From Paramacrobiotus metropolitanus (lineage: Eukaryota > Tardigrada > Eutardigrada > Parachela > Macrobiotidae): a stretch of DNA of 64,000 nt. Positions within the stretch are counted from its first letter, which is position 1. Each line of letters opens with the position of its first letter. Positions 1 to 12,459 of this stretch are shown one piece after another. The stretch covers positions 620,001-684,000 of the forward strand of contig NW_026570273.1 of assembly GCF_019649055.1 (NCBI RefSeq), written 5' to 3'. Both the position numbers and the translations under genes were made by a program. A model generated the notes under the pieces. The model worked only from the letters and a program-made list of their open reading frames with translations. It did not search any database and was not told the DNA's origin.

Positions 1-2123
1 CCTAAAGGCGATGTATAAGCAATTTCAGTTAGATGTTGTAGTGGCCTTGTTGTTGTCTGGTGAGTGGTGACAGATGGTAACAAATGGGTCCGGAGGTTTT
101 AGGAAGAGACCACTTATCTGCAGTATAAACTCAGGAAAATATACGCGCGCCTGGCGTGTTACAACTCACACTGTTTTGACTACAGGTGATTCGCGCATGT
201 GATCGCTCGAAACTCATACAGATAGCTCCCAAAACACAATCATGATGAGTTTCATTCAGAGCACCCTGTATAATTGTATTCCTGTAGAAATCATCTGTTT
301 CAAGCGTACCTGATTTTACTTTTTACAAAAACCTGTAGACACACGTTTCGAATGGAGAAATTAAGGACTTTGGCACTTGAAGCAGTTGCAAGTGATACTC
401 CGACAGTGCAAACAGCAAAGTAGCACTTCGTGTACGGAGTAAAAGTCTGTTGAACTCTACTCAATATAATAGCAACGATTTTTAACACTCGAACTTATTT
501 TTTATTTAAAAAAAACAGCGGCGAATAACAAAAATTCGGGATTTCGCAGGCCCTGTGCCTTATCGAATAACTGCAGGACTGCAGTTCACGCTAGTACCGA
601 CTCTAGTACCGTTATTTTTCAAACTGGCGCAGTCTATAATGTTCAATAATGGACGGTGAATAATGTTCAATATTTTGCAAAATGCAAAATATCTAAATTT
701 TGTTAACACCCAGTTGTAAGCCAGTTTACAAAGCAACGATTTTGCGGGACTCAACAGTTCTATGGAAAAGGAAAAACGAGTATGCCGGTACATAACACAA
801 AATCGGTAAAGCACCCCCACAAAAATCGCTTCGAAATGAGAATATCGGCAACTATTTCACTCCCTTGTATGTACTATAAAACTCCCTTGCACCCCGTTTG
901 ACCAGAGGCAGCCCTTGTGAATTATGTAACGTTCTTCTGCCTTGATTATGAGGGCGTATGTAATTTACTGGCCACTGCTATTAATTGTTGCGTCGCCTAA
1001 CCATCTTGTGCGTGCCACATTCGCCGGTGGTTATTTAAACTTTACAATGGCATAGCTCGTTCAACATGCAGTAACTGAAGGGCAGCTTTTGTAGTACGTA
1101 ATGTTGCATACTACATGTGAATCTGTACTAGTGTGCAATGATAGCTGTGAAATCTGATGTGTTAGTCCGATCAAACAATCCCCCCCCCTTGCGGAAAAGT
1201 GCCCAGAGACCGCCAAACGCACCCCGTAGAGGCGCATGGTAAATTGTAATCAATGAACAGTATCGTTTGGTGACACGGTCATCTGATGAGCATCTGCTCA
1301 GCAAATGGCATATACGGCATTGGCATATATATGGCATTGGCATATATATGGCAGCATATATATTGGCATATATATGGCAGTATATATAAATGGCATATAT
1401 ATGGCATTGGAAGGCTTCTATGTGATAAGCTGATTTCAAAAGTTTTATTGTTGTTTGTGCTTGGTGTAGCGCGTGAGTCATCATGACTTCCGCTGCGCTA
1501 TAATGCCGATAAAAACCGTGCATGCTGAAATTAAAAAGCTTATTTTATTGTACAGGTGTATCGCCAGCCGAGCCGGTGTTATAGAGCGCAGTCTCATACA
1601 TATTACCAAACAACGCCTTTTCGTTTCACTGTTAGTACTGATTGTCAGTAATTCTGAGCCAGTAATGCCGGCAGATACTAAATGAAAATGAAAATGTCAG
1701 TCTCAGAACTGCAGTCGATTGAAAATACACTTTGTACTGTTCTGTTTGAAGTGACATAATCGGGCTTGTTGTTTGCCGGAAATTGCGCTGCACAAAGCGC
1801 ACTTACGATCGATGTTGTTAACGCTTAAAGTGTGAGTGCGCTGCGCGGTTGGCGCATGCAGATAAACTGGGGTAGTAGTATAGATTACAAGGAAGCGGTG
1901 AAATTTTCAGATGAAATTTACATTTCTGAATCTGCTACTAACTTTTTTGTGGCTTGGCATTTCGGTAATGGATTGTTTCATCAGGAAACCTACTGGCCAG
2001 TGCAACCAACAAATGATAGACTTCGAAACAGTTCGACTGGGCAGTGGGAGCAGTACATGGCAATTAATCATCCGATGAGTTTGTCTGGAGAAGCACTGCA
2101 TATTATAACATTTCTGTTCAAAA
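1..2123. other. Intergenic region, no gene recognised
   Basis: Open frames here are short, AT-rich and lack family features. The only clear structure is the TA-rich tandem repeat at 1309-1413. The last part presumably holds the promoter and leader of the F-box-like gene that starts at 2124, but I see no convincing TATA box. Confidence 0.5.
1309..1413. repeat. Degenerate TATATATGGCATTGGCA tandem repeat
   Basis: About five imperfect units built on ggcatatatatggcattggc follow one another. It is a simple AT-rich minisatellite, and the open frames across it are by-products of the repeat. Confidence 0.8.
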
Positions 2124-4478
2124 ATGCTATTGTATAAAAATGGCAGACAATCGGCATTCAGCTGGAATTCTGTGGACGTGGAAGTGAATGGGCAGTTGCA
2201 GCACGGCCACGTCATCGGTCTAACGGAAAGCAATGACAACACACAGCGACTGATCGTGGATTTTGGTTGCCTGACACAGCGCGCGGTTATGGTGAACTAC
2301 GGAAAGGTGTTTGATTGCTCTACACAACAGAACAAGAATATATACGGTCCCCGTTCTTACCCACGCTGCAGCGATAAACTGCTCCAGTGTCGTACTTCCA
2401 CTGCAGCCAAAAGACCGACTTGCAGGTGCTGCTGCGCTCTAGTCGCGATCAACCTTGGATTTGGAATCCCGGAAAACTCCTCATGTGCAACTTTGACGAC
2501 TTGGCAAATTATGTTCTGGTGAATGTGACGGTAGAAGGGCGCATCTCCCGCAAACTTCTGCCCAAGCAGCAGTTGAGACGGCCGTTATCAGGCAAGCGGC
2601 TCCGGCAGCGGCTGTTGCGGCGGGGGCATTTTGTTACACGAACGTGCAGCGTGCCTGCGGAATGCTGGCCGACAATGGAGCCTGCAGCGAGGCTTAGGTT
2701 CCGCCAAAGGCTGGAGCTGGATAAGCGTTTGCATGTGGTCAACATCATTGGCCCAAGAATTTACTATGTGCAACAAACTAGTGTGGATTGGCTGACGGAG
2801 GAAGATACAGTAAGTTCAGGCACCGCCGCCATACATACAGGCGCACTCCAGTTGTCCAGTAGACGCTTACGCCACTGGCATGATGTAGGGTTTTGAAAAA
2901 AGTAGGTGATGTATTCTATCGCATTTTGCGCCAAGCGTTTCTGTGTTGTAACCCAGTGCTGCTGGTTTATGCGCTCTGGATGTACTTCTGTGGATTATAA
3001 CGTGCAATTTGTAAACCACGGATCAGGTAGTGTAAATGCCCAGTTCTGCATAAAAGTAAAAACTTCAAACAGAACACTGCTGCTCAGTGGCACACTCCGC
3101 CATAGTGTGGACTGAAAATGTAATATTTGTCCCCGTACTGAATTGTACGCGACATGCAGCAAACGTATTAACAGGCATTCAAAGATTGCGTTACAACAGG
3201 TCAGATTGATGGCCCAGACTATGAGCAGCCTCACACGACAACACCAGTTGATAAATAAAGAGCCCTTAGCAGTGGAAAACGAAGCAGCAAGAGGATCAAA
3301 GCGCAAGTTGCAGCTTGACATCGAAGAAGAACCGCTCTACTTGCCACCGGAGCTTCTTTTGGAGATTTTGCGTTCACTAAACACCCTAAGCCAGCAGCGC
3401 TGCCGACGAACCTGCTCTTTGTTCGACGAGATACTAACTCTTCCGGAAATGCGCAAAGAAGTGTGTATATCGCTAGACGATTCGGATGCCATCCTGGAGT
3501 GGAACTACGCAGCGTACAATTGTATCTTTAAGTTGATCACGCCGGTCACGCGGGCGATATGCATTCGGGACAGACGGATGGGAGAGCACAGTTACGTCAG
3601 CAGCGAAATCCAGACGTACGCCGGGAAGGCCGCGCGGTATATCAAAATGGTCCTGGACGACGCCGGAATCCATATTGACCGGCTGATTATTTTCCGAAGC
3701 TCAATAACCGTGAAAATGTATGACACGAAATTCTCTAACTACCTCGACAGCATCCGGGATGTGTATTCCGATGTTGTGTCTTGTTGTGAACGATTGGTTT
3801 GGAAAGGCGCTATCTGGAGACACTTCAGTTACCACCGCCCTCCTGTAGTGCAATTCCGCATTCCCTGTGCATCGTGCAGTCTACAAAGCTTCGACGTGGC
3901 GACGCTTTGGGATCTCTTCGAGCAGCATGTGTGCTCTGACAAAGCCCTGGAAGTGGAACAAATTGCGCAGCTGACGCGGAATTTGATTGCCGGAAAGTCG
4001 GACGCAGACTGTAGGAAACTAATCCAAGTAAGCACAAATTATAATTGCACGGTGAAGGCGCGCATTTCATGCACGAAACTGGGAAGTACATTATTTGTAC
4101 ATACACCGGCCATCTTGCATAACTTAGAGAAACCCGTCACCACTCACCAGGATGGTGAATTGTACTCGAAATTTTGAAGTATTAATACTAATAATGATTT
4201 CATCTACCTTCCTATCATGTATCCGTTTCTTAAAAACTAATTTACAGCTTTTGCAGAATCTCTGTGAATATCAGATCAAGGATCCGCGTATTCCGGGACG
4301 TGACTGGATTCCGGCATGGACAACGGACGATGAGGGCAGCTTGAGCGTGGAGCATCTGGCTAGTTTAGACGTGAAGAAACTGAACAAAATCTGCCTGTCG
4401 GCTTGGTGGACACTGTACATAGAGACTGATTTTTGGGGTCGGAGTCCGTTGACACTGCTAGCCTGTGGGTTACATTGA
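2124..4478 (+). CDS. F-box-like protein, lineage family, copy 1 (possibly degraded in exon 1)
   Basis: Paralogue of the minus-strand gene at 33289-35938. Exon 1 (2124-2809) encodes the WNSVDVEVNG..LQHGHV..LIVDFGC..KVFDCST region and then a VLLR..WNPGKLL region. Between these the frame changes from that of 2124 to that of 2387, explained either by a frameshift or by a very short intron at about 2347-2387 (41 nt, GT..AG). A GTAAGT donor follows at 2810. Exon 2 starts near 3200 and runs to 4027, with the F-box-like core LPPELLLEILRSL..QQRCRRTCSLFDEIL. Exon 3 is 4248-4478 (LLQNLCEYQIKDPR..). The introns after exons 1 and 2 are phase 0, as in the paralogue. F-box proteins usually recruit substrates to SCF ubiquitin ligases. 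That role, and whether this copy is functional, are inferences. Confidence 0.6.
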
Positions 4479-5252
4479 ATAATTTAAATTCTTGGCTCGG
4501 GAATGGTTACAGAACTAACAGATAAAAAAGGTGCTAACAAAAAAAATGCGGAAGGCATCCAATCCAGACCTTAAAATAGTGGAAAAAAATTTATTACTGC
4601 ACACTGCCGCTTCGCCAGGGGGAGGGCGAGGCGTCTTGGGGGGCGGCCCTGTGTTAATACGTAAGTAGAAGCACACTGGCAATCAATTCACGTAAGAGCT
4701 ACCGTTACACAGATTAAATACGTTTTAATATGTGCTTTTTTTATTTGACCATGCCCTGTTCACCCTGACCAATGAAAGCAGTTTCAAGCTTACTATGAGG
4801 TCTACTTTTAAAGTGTATTATGTGTTGAAATAATGTACTGCGTTATTTATCGTTTAACCGGTATCACAATAAAGTGACTGGTCTGTTTTTGTTCTACTTA
4901 ACCCAAAAACTGAAATTTTACTGGCACAAGAGCCGCAGGCAAATTTTATAACGAATGAAATATAACAGTAATACGAGAACAACAAGAACAACAACAGTAT
5001 AACTGGAAACGCTGCAATATAACAACAAAAAATTCTAATTGTCTACAACGTGGATAATAACGTGAAATGTACGCACATATTTATACGTTCAGGGATATAG
5101 TATTATTTTCATGATTTTTTGGTGCTTTTGCAAGATGCCTTTGACGAAATAACCGTATCGTGACATGTCCTTATGCTAAAACGGTAATGCGACAAGCGGT
5201 GAAAATTGGCATCCTGTTATAGAAAACAGCCGAAGTTGTGCTACGGTCTTCG
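4479..5252. other. Intergenic region with candidate poly(A) signal
   Basis: No gene is visible. An AATAAA at 4868-4873 is a plausible cleavage signal for the upstream F-box-like gene, about 390 nt after its stop. A short (AAC)n run lies at about 4979-5000. Confidence 0.4.
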
Positions 5253-6053
5253 GGTTAACCAATTGGTGCCCATTCTTGGAGAGAATGTTTGAGTTGGGAC
5301 AATGATTTACAGGTGGCTCAGCTTGACATATAAAGCACAAAGGTGAACCTTAAGCCTCAGAAAACTTAAATGGCGTAAGCATCCTAAGAAATAAACAATG
5401 AAACACACGAAATACATGAAACACGGGAGACACATGAAACACCAGAAACGCGTGAAACACATTAAACACATGAGGCGATCATGAAACAGACGAAATACAT
5501 GAAACACAGGAGACACATGAAACACATGAAACGCATGAAACACATATGCAAGAAGGCGACGCCCATGAAACATTAAACAAGAAACGCAAAGCCTGGAGAG
5601 GGAGCGTTAAAAAACCTAACGAGTAACAAGAATAGAAACCTGAAACAACGAAACACTGAAACATGCATAGTGAGACATTTAGGCGATGAAACACGAAACA
5701 AGAAACAGGAAGCACGAAGTCATAACCTAACAAACCAAACAAGAAATGAAACATGAAACAATGAAACACTGAATTACAAAGAATCGAAACCTACAAATAA
5801 GTCATGAAACACGAAACGTTTCATGTTTCATCGTTTCCCGAATCTTACTTCATTTTTAGTGTTTCATGTTTTAATGTTTCACTAATCCATATTTACTATT
5901 GCTCAGTGTTTCCTGTTTCGTGTTTCATGACCCATACTTATGTTAGATGTTTATTGGGTTTATGCTGCCCAACTCGGTTTTTGCAATCAGAAAAAAGCGT
6001 TGTCCCAACTTGCATATTCTATGGAGAGCATTCTTGGTGAAGAGTGGTTAATC
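5253..6053. mobile_element. Foldback element with inverted GAAACA repeat arrays
   Basis: From about 5395 to 5815 the plus strand is dominated by GAAACA/ATGAAACAC units (dozens, irregularly spaced). From about 5815 to 5935 the complement TGTTTCAT dominates, so the two blocks can pair. Both ends carry imperfect inverted repeats of about 50 nt: the left end contains GGTTAACC, CATTCTTGGAGAGAATG and TTGGGACAA, and the right end TTGTCCCAACT, GGAGAGCATTCTTGG and GGTTAATC. No transposase is seen. It looks like a non-autonomous foldback or MITE-like element whose interior expanded as a minisatellite. Confidence 0.6.
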
Positions 6054-6171
6054 ATCGTTTGAATTTAGTTGTACTCGGCGTAGTAATTCTGAATTTGGTT
6101 TGTCCAAAAATAGTAACACCGATTGCTCGCTAGTGGACCCACTTAAGCGTTTGCGTTACCATGAGGCATGA

Positions 6172-8810
6172 CTACCGACGTCCTTTTCTGCGCAGAGACG
6201 GGGCTGCGCTGGTTCTGCAATTTGATTTCAGTTTGGCCAAGAAAATCTCTTTGGCCGCTGGAGCGCAGACGACAAAGACGGTATCGTTCAAGACACAGTT
6301 AAGACTGCCAAACAATCGGCTGATGTCCGCTAGTAGCCGCCAATGCGGGAAGAAATGCCCGGTATCAATGGCAAATCCCCAGATAATAATGTTGATGGTC
6401 GAGGATATGCAGAACACGGCGTTCTTGCCACTGCTCAGTGAGTGCGGGTTGCGGCTGCCTTGAAGCCCTACAACACAAGAGATAACTGTCAGGTTCAGGT
6501 TTAACACAGTGAGTGACCTTTGCGACCGGTAAAAAGTCTCCCGTCCCCCGGATATTTTTTGCCGTATCCCCTTCACCACCAAAACGGTAACCCTTTGGTT
6601 AGAACGATCTGCACAGAAAAGCCATTTTCCGGATCAATCGGTGACCTTTCAAGAACTAAGCCCCAGATAACGCGTTGCAAAGGCACAGGCAACCCAAAAA
6701 AATTCAAAATCTGATTTAATATTCTACGCCTTCTGAACGATCAAACATTGCCGTGCGATGGGGGTCTTGGGGAATCTGCTAACCAGAAGTGCGACCAAGG
6801 TGCGTGGACGCCAGTGCTCAAGGATCCGCGGGTCGCTCTAGCGACACTGGCATCCCCTTGATATCAGTGGAAACAAAATAACGGTGAAGTCAAGCGATTC
6901 CAGGTGTGCGGCTCTCTAAAAACACTTTGAATTTTAACAGTTTTTATTGTTCTTAGCCCACGTGTTTTATTTTAAAGGCAGATGTAATGGGAGGTAATTA
7001 CCCCAGCATAGGCAGAAAAGATTAGAGATTTTGTGATCAAGGCAATGGGTTTGACTGCTTTTGCAGCGCTTGCTATATAAGCCAGTAAAATAGAGGTAAT
7101 TAACATTATTAGGTAGGTAAGTGGCCCGCCTACCGTTTCTTTAACCTTTAGCCGCAGATGCAACTAAAGGTCGAAAAACAGACAACCGAGAAATCCGAGG
7201 TACCGGCGGTGCAGCTTGTAAATGATCGAGGAAAGCACTTGGAAATCTACTCTTTAACACTAGTAAACACATTCTGGAAATGATGTTACCCTTGCCGGGA
7301 ATCGATGGACATGTTTCGGACCTTTACACTCCGACAACTATTATAATGTTTCGGGAATAACGTCTTCTTTCAAATTTTTAAGAAAATGTTTTGGTGATAA
7401 CCAACGCTGTGATAACCCTGGCGGCAGTTTCCCAAGGGTTACGGATAACCTGGAGTTCAACTTTCCCATGCAAACTCATTTTTACTTTTTACTGTGGACC
7501 CACGTATAAACTAGAAAAATGCACGTTGGCGTGCATCGGCAGACCGGAGCGAAGCCAAAAACCTTAGTTTATTGGTAGTGATCTGGTGTGTATACAAAAA
7601 TGTTGTTATGAGCAGCCCATTATCAGTTACCTTTTTACTGAAGTAGGTTAAACTAATAGTTGGAGGCGGTTTCCTCCTTGATACGCAGTAAAGTTGTCTT
7701 TTTAGACGTAATATTTGCTAGCAGAGAAAATGGAAAAGTTGGCTCTAATGCTAGCCCAGCCCATGATTTAACTGTGGATAGGCCGACATACGTTTATCTT
7801 AAATGATAAACTTTTATCTTAAATGTAAATTGTCGTTTTTGGTTTTATAATATTTGTATAGCAACGACGATGCGCGCAGGCGGACCCCATTAATAATGAA
7901 AATCTTGTATCAGGCCAAAGTATTCTGGTTAGTTTTGGCTGGTTTTAAAAAAAATTGTGCATCCTATACATCTGTACACTTCGTTTAATTTCGTTTCCTT
8001 TCATGGTATTGACTAACCTAAAAACCGCGGAAATTGAAAGTAACCTGATACTTGAAATAAGCGGGTCCACATGTGTAACCTGAGATCTTTGACGCTGGAA
8101 GCCGTCTTCCGACTCGGATAACAATACAAACGATTCCGGAACAAATTTCTTAACCAATACTACGGAAGCCCCATTACTGCACCATGCCAGCAGGAATATC
8201 TTTTGCCCTAATTGTATGAACGCAAGCAGTTTCTTACCCGGAGGACACGCATTAACGCTCTATCTTTTAATACGTCGCACAACGAGCACATACGGCACCG
8301 ACCCAAATATAATGATCATACTGGCAATGGAGATATTCCGAATGATAGAGAAAAACAGGGAATACACATGCACAGGCATTACACACGCTTTCCCTTGTTC
8401 ACCTAAACGTTCGGTGATGGTCACAATAAAATGAGGCAGACGAGTTGCGCACACCACAATACACATGAGGATACATGCCAGAATTGCCACGCGTTTTGTG
8501 TGGTGTTTACGGTAAGAGAGGGGAAAGGTCACAGCCCAGATGCGGCTCAGTGCCAGTTGCACGTGCCCGGAAGCGCCGAGTGAATCAACGACCCACAGGT
8601 ACAGAATCCGCACGGCGCACTAGCCAACGCTAGTTTCCACTGGGTGCCCCGTGATATGCATGTTGAAAATTGTGGCGCATTTTAACGAGAACGCCGCTAT
8701 ATGACACAGCAGCATGTTGATCAGGTAAATGTTGAAAGAAGTGCGCAATCGCCCACTGAACAGAAACAGGCTAACGACGGCAACGAGAATGAAAGATTTT
8801 GATTTTGCAT
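6172..8810 (-). pseudogene. Rhodopsin-type GPCR pseudogene, divergent family
   Basis: Exon A (about 8810-8238) reads from a TM1 end and TM2 (GRLRTSFNIYLINMLLCH) through TM3 (LYLWVVDSLG), an SRIWAVTFPLSY segment in the DRY position, TM4, an extracellular loop with a cysteine, and TM5 to VVRRIKR. Exon B (6467-6172) holds TM6 (CISSTINIIIWGFAI) and a TM7-like segment (SLNCVLNDTVFVVCAPAAKEIF). The 1.77-kb intron joins them in phase 1. Two in-frame TAG codons break exon A, at 8620-8622 (where a Trp is expected before CAVR) and at 8260-8262. The 5' end, including most of TM1 and the start, is not found. Otherwise the frame is preserved, suggesting recent inactivation. Confidence 0.7.
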
Positions 8811-10574
8811 GAATGAGTTAGCGCTTATGGCAGTGCATTCACTCAGAACATAATTACGCCAAGATTAAATTGTCACCGGTGCCTTTTGCGGGCGGTTTGC
8901 TTTCCCTCTTGCGTGAAATTACTCTGCACTTGATAAATGACCACAAGGCGACAACCTAGATGTTGTTACAACGTGCCGGAGATATGGAATCAAAAGAAAT
9001 AAATAATAGTTTATTTAACTTGTGCACTACTGTAATACCCAGATTCGGCTGCAGCCACGAGAATAATAGGTGCAATTCAAAAACGCAATTACACCTACTG
9101 AGCTATGACACCGTTTGAGCCACCTATAATTCAAACATTTGTGTTTACAGATCAGAAATCGTTAATTACCCACCAGGAATAGGCGCAGTTTTGTCTACAG
9201 TGTAAACACTGGAAAGGAAGTGTCTGCTGCAGTGAGCTACAACCGCGCATCGAGCTACAAATGCACATTCATTTAACATCCGCTCTACACCGTTTAAATG
9301 GCTCTGTCATGCAACACATAACAGTTTAATTAGGCCTTACTTAAGCGCGCGTCATAATGTTGCTATCCGGGGCGAACAAAATTAGAAACGATTGTATTGC
9401 AGTTGAACGGTTCTCGGAAAAAGCAATTAATCAAGTAACACGGAGAGAACAGCATGCAACGATGGACGCATATATACTCTGTACATATCAGTGGCACCAT
9501 GGAGTGTTGTCCAGTGTTATGAACACTGTTTCAAATTTTACTGTACGACTAGCTGACGGTCGGACTCATTTCGGTCCGGATGCGAATTGCAGTCTCTGGT
9601 CAAAGGTCTTCATATAAATTTAGGGTTAGTCAGACGTCCGGAGAAAATATTACTGTCAGGCAGTAACGTCCGTATGCGAATTACTCTCTCAGGTCAAAAC
9701 ATCTTGATATGACACTATGTTAGGGAAAACGTCCTTGTGCGACTTGCACAAACCGGTCAAAAAATATGAATTCTCGACGCTAATCGGTCCCATTATCAGG
9801 TAACTCAGATTCGTACAGTTCCAAAACCCTTAAATTAAATAAAAAGGCCATCCATGCCTGCTGCATGTCAGCCACGGATCCGTGAAAACCGGGTTGCTGT
9901 AGCTTTAAGATTAGTACGCACAAAGTTTTTTTATCAATCACAAGGTGGTGTTATAGTTTCTACTTCGAACGCAGAATAATCCTCTCCTTAAAATGTGCCC
10001 ACGGTGACGAGTTTAGCTGCCGAATTTTCAAGAAAATGGTGAGTAACGACGAAAGTGTATTGAGAAAGACAGGAATACTCAGTGACATTGTGACATTTTT
10101 TACTGAGTAGGGAGTTTAACCGAACCGGTTGCTGTGTTTTCCCTGGAAACATTCTGGAGGAATGACGCTTTGAATCAATAGGCGAATGCATATTACATAG
10201 TAAATTCAGTAACTGCAACCTACTGCATGCCTGCACTACGTACTATATAGCTGAATTGCCTTAATAATATGTCAGCACTGTCGGAGTACTCGTAAACTAA
10301 ACTAACTAAACACATCAAGTACGTTTAATTCTTCGTCAATAGACCTGCAGAATGTTTTTCAGATAGCCATGCGAGCATGACACAACGATCAACCTTATAA
10401 CGTCGATCAACCTGCTCTCCAAGAAACAAATCAGCTGATTTCCAAAACATTTCAGCACTACGCCACTGTATGCACATAAATACACCAGCCATACCTACCT
10501 CAACAAAAGGTTCGCACAGAGCGTCCGACCAAATTATTCGCGCCGAGAGAACTTCACAGTAAATTGTACTCCAA
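8811..10574. other. Intergenic region with weak degenerate repeat
   Basis: No supported gene. Three degenerate units of a motif like cgtccg.atgcgaatt...ctc.ggtcaaa occur at about 9570-9640, 9665-9710 and 9725-9775. The 86-codon open frame at 9357-9617 runs into this repeat and has no family features. Confidence 0.4.
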
Positions 10575-11290
10575 ATGGAGATGCGCACGATGAGCTGGCT
10601 TGTTCGAATTTCCCATGTTGCTTTGTGCTGCTGTGCTATTCCTGGTCAGTCTAGATAAAGTCTCTACTGTGATGTTGCAAGCAATAACTTCTGCAATGCA
10701 ATGCAAAAGTCAAAATTTAACGATATTTTAATGGTTGACCAGGTGCTATGAATTTTAGGTTCAGCGAATCGTTTAGCAAACGAAACAGACACCGATACTT
10801 TGCAAGGACCATTCGTTTTTCACGATATCATCGCTATCGCAGCTGCCAGCCGACGTCAACGCGATCAAGTGATGCAAGAACAGATTAAACCGCAATGGAC
10901 AGGCCTTTTTGGCTCCGCTGGGCCGGAAATAACTTTGGCACTGACATCTGACACCTACTACTAATCACCTGCAGCGTCCGATGGCCGCCTAATACTCCTG
11001 GTGAAATACGACGTCATTGGAGTGTCGATTGCGGTAGCAGATCGTTCGGCCGTAATGCACGCTGCCCATCATTTACTACGAAGGCTCAGTTGCCTAATGT
11101 ATGGACTGTTCCTGATGACAATGGAAAGATACCGATGGCAAGGTCTTCTCCACTGCCGGCAACTGCTGACGGTCTTAGTACCACGTTGCCCGGTTATATG
11201 TACGATGAGGAGAGCACTGCTAGTGAGCCTACAAAGTCCAGAAATATATCGGTGGAGAAGACCGGTACGCGATTAACCGGCAATTCTTAA
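10575..11290 (+). pseudogene. Secreted family P, copy 1 (nonsense and frameshift)
   Basis: Exon 1 (10575-10644) encodes a signal peptide, MEMRTMSWLVRISHVALCCC.., and ends in phase 1 before GTCAGT. Exon 2 starts at 10759 after TTTTAG and shows the family landmarks: QGPFVFHDIIAIAAASRRQR, then IKPQW, then a KYDVIG segment, SAVMHAAHHLLR, LPNVWTVPDDNG and a YMYDEE tail. A TAA at 10962-10964 interrupts it and one base is missing near 11081, after HHLLR, so the VPDDNG part is in another frame. It lies just upstream of an LU pseudogene on the same strand. The family function is unknown to me. Confidence 0.7.
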
Positions 11291-11489
11291 CGATAATACT
11301 TTGTAGCAATATTTCTGAGTTCTAGTTACCGGCGAGAATGTCCGCAAACTAAAAATGTGCTAGTATATTATTATTAATAAAAGTTTTTTTAATCATATAT
11401 TATAGAAGTACAGATAATATTAGATTACATTATGTCGGTTGTTTTTTCGCAAAGAAACCATAGTTTAAAATTATACTTTGTATTTTTAG

Positions 11490-12110
11490 ATGCAATTTCA
11501 TCAGTAGCTCCGGTCACCTGCATGAACTGCACCTCGTCCGCCTATGCGCACTGCGGTGTGGAACTTGCGCCAAACCAAACTAAATCCATGCCATGCGCTG
11601 CCGGATACTGCTACACTCTCGTCACCGTAAGCCAATACCTACTAGTGTCTGTTCGGTGCACAGACGGTAGGTTTTCCGATGACGATAACGGTATGACGAA
11701 AGCCTACCGTTATCGTCACCGCAAAACCTACCGTGTGTGCACCGAACAGGCACTACTTTCGGTACTAAACGCTTTGGTTTACGTGTTACGAGCGCAAAAC
11801 CACCAAAGTCTAAACGTCGTAAAATGCGTTTCGTTGATACAAAGTGCGCAACAGGCAGTACCGGATAGCGAACCGCAGGTCGAGCGCGGATGCGACGGTG
11901 TTGACTGCACGTTCTTCGGAGCTCCGTATGGTGATGGTAATGTTTGCGCCAAAAATGACCCAACGCAAAACCCAAGCGCCAGCTTTAATTAGCCGTTCAG
12001 CACAACCCGATCATACTACCATGTTATACACGGAAAGCCGACCACTATAGCGGTGCAGTACTGTCGCCACGCCAACGACTGCAACGTTGGACCTATTGGG
12101 GATTTCCGGC
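11490..12110 (+). pseudogene. Ly6/uPAR-like (LU) A-type pseudogene
   Basis: Exon 2 (11490-11626, 137 nt, as in LU-A) encodes VTCMNCTSSAYAHCG..PCAAGYCYTLVT and ends at GTAAGC in phase 0. Exon 3, starting about 11855, encodes ERGCDGVDCTFFG..VCAKN and continues to TIAVQYCRHANDCN at about 12090. A TAG at 11990-11992 sits exactly where paralogues read FNQ, so a CAG-to-TAG nonsense change is likely. No signal-peptide exon is found. The intron holds a strong hairpin (11642-11756) and happens to be open in frame. Confidence 0.7.
11642..11756. repeat. Hairpin, about 52-bp arms
   Basis: The left arm (about 11642-11693) contains GTTCGGTGCACAGACGGTAG and the right arm (about 11705-11756) contains its near-exact complement. 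An 11-nt loop separates them. It lies inside the LU pseudogene intron. Confidence 0.8.
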
Positions 12111-12273
12111 TGAGAGCTCTACCCTCATCCGACTGCAGCAAAACGGTGCGTCACAGAAAGAACATGGCATAAATTGCCTCGAACATCGGTAGTAAGCGGT
12201 CAGAACGCGCAGATTTACTAAAGCTATTCTTTTACAGCTTAAAAGCAGCGCGCTATGGCCGACTGTGGACGAG

Positions 12274-12459
12274 GTACGAGGACATTTGGGTGCTGTGTAC
12301 ATACCCTGCACGATTAGGCTGCGATGAACAGCTGGTTAGCCGTAGCTCTCAACGCTACTGATATCACAGTCTGAACGCAAACGGCTATAAATTTAGCCGG
12401 CTGTTCATCGCAGCCTAATCGTGTAGGGTATGTTTACAGCACCCAAATGTCCTCGTACT
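12274..12459. repeat. Hairpin, about 70-bp arms
   Basis: The left arm (12274-12343) contains GAGGACATTTGGGTGCTGT and CGATTAGGCTGCGATGAACA. The right arm (about 12381-12459) is its near-perfect complement, with a short insertion in the stem. The spacer is about 37 nt. It lies just beyond the LU pseudogene. Confidence 0.8.

Noticed and set aside
1128-1523. 131-codon minus-strand frame rich in YICHIYA repeats
   Set aside because: It is a translation of the TATATATGGCA minisatellite.
5395-5935. Regular GAAACA spacing suggesting a CRISPR-like array
   Set aside because: There are no constant repeats with unique spacers. Units vary in length and the array inverts midway. The genome is eukaryotic.
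8260-8622. TAG as a reassigned sense codon
   Set aside because: Other genes in the window use TAG as a normal stop (for example P copy 2 and the LU copy ending at 18631), and TAA and TGA lesions also occur in pseudogenes.
11432-11992. 186-codon open frame as one continuous protein
   Set aside because: Its middle is intron containing a hairpin, and paralogues show exon 2 and exon 3 borders at 11626 and 11855. The openness is coincidental.
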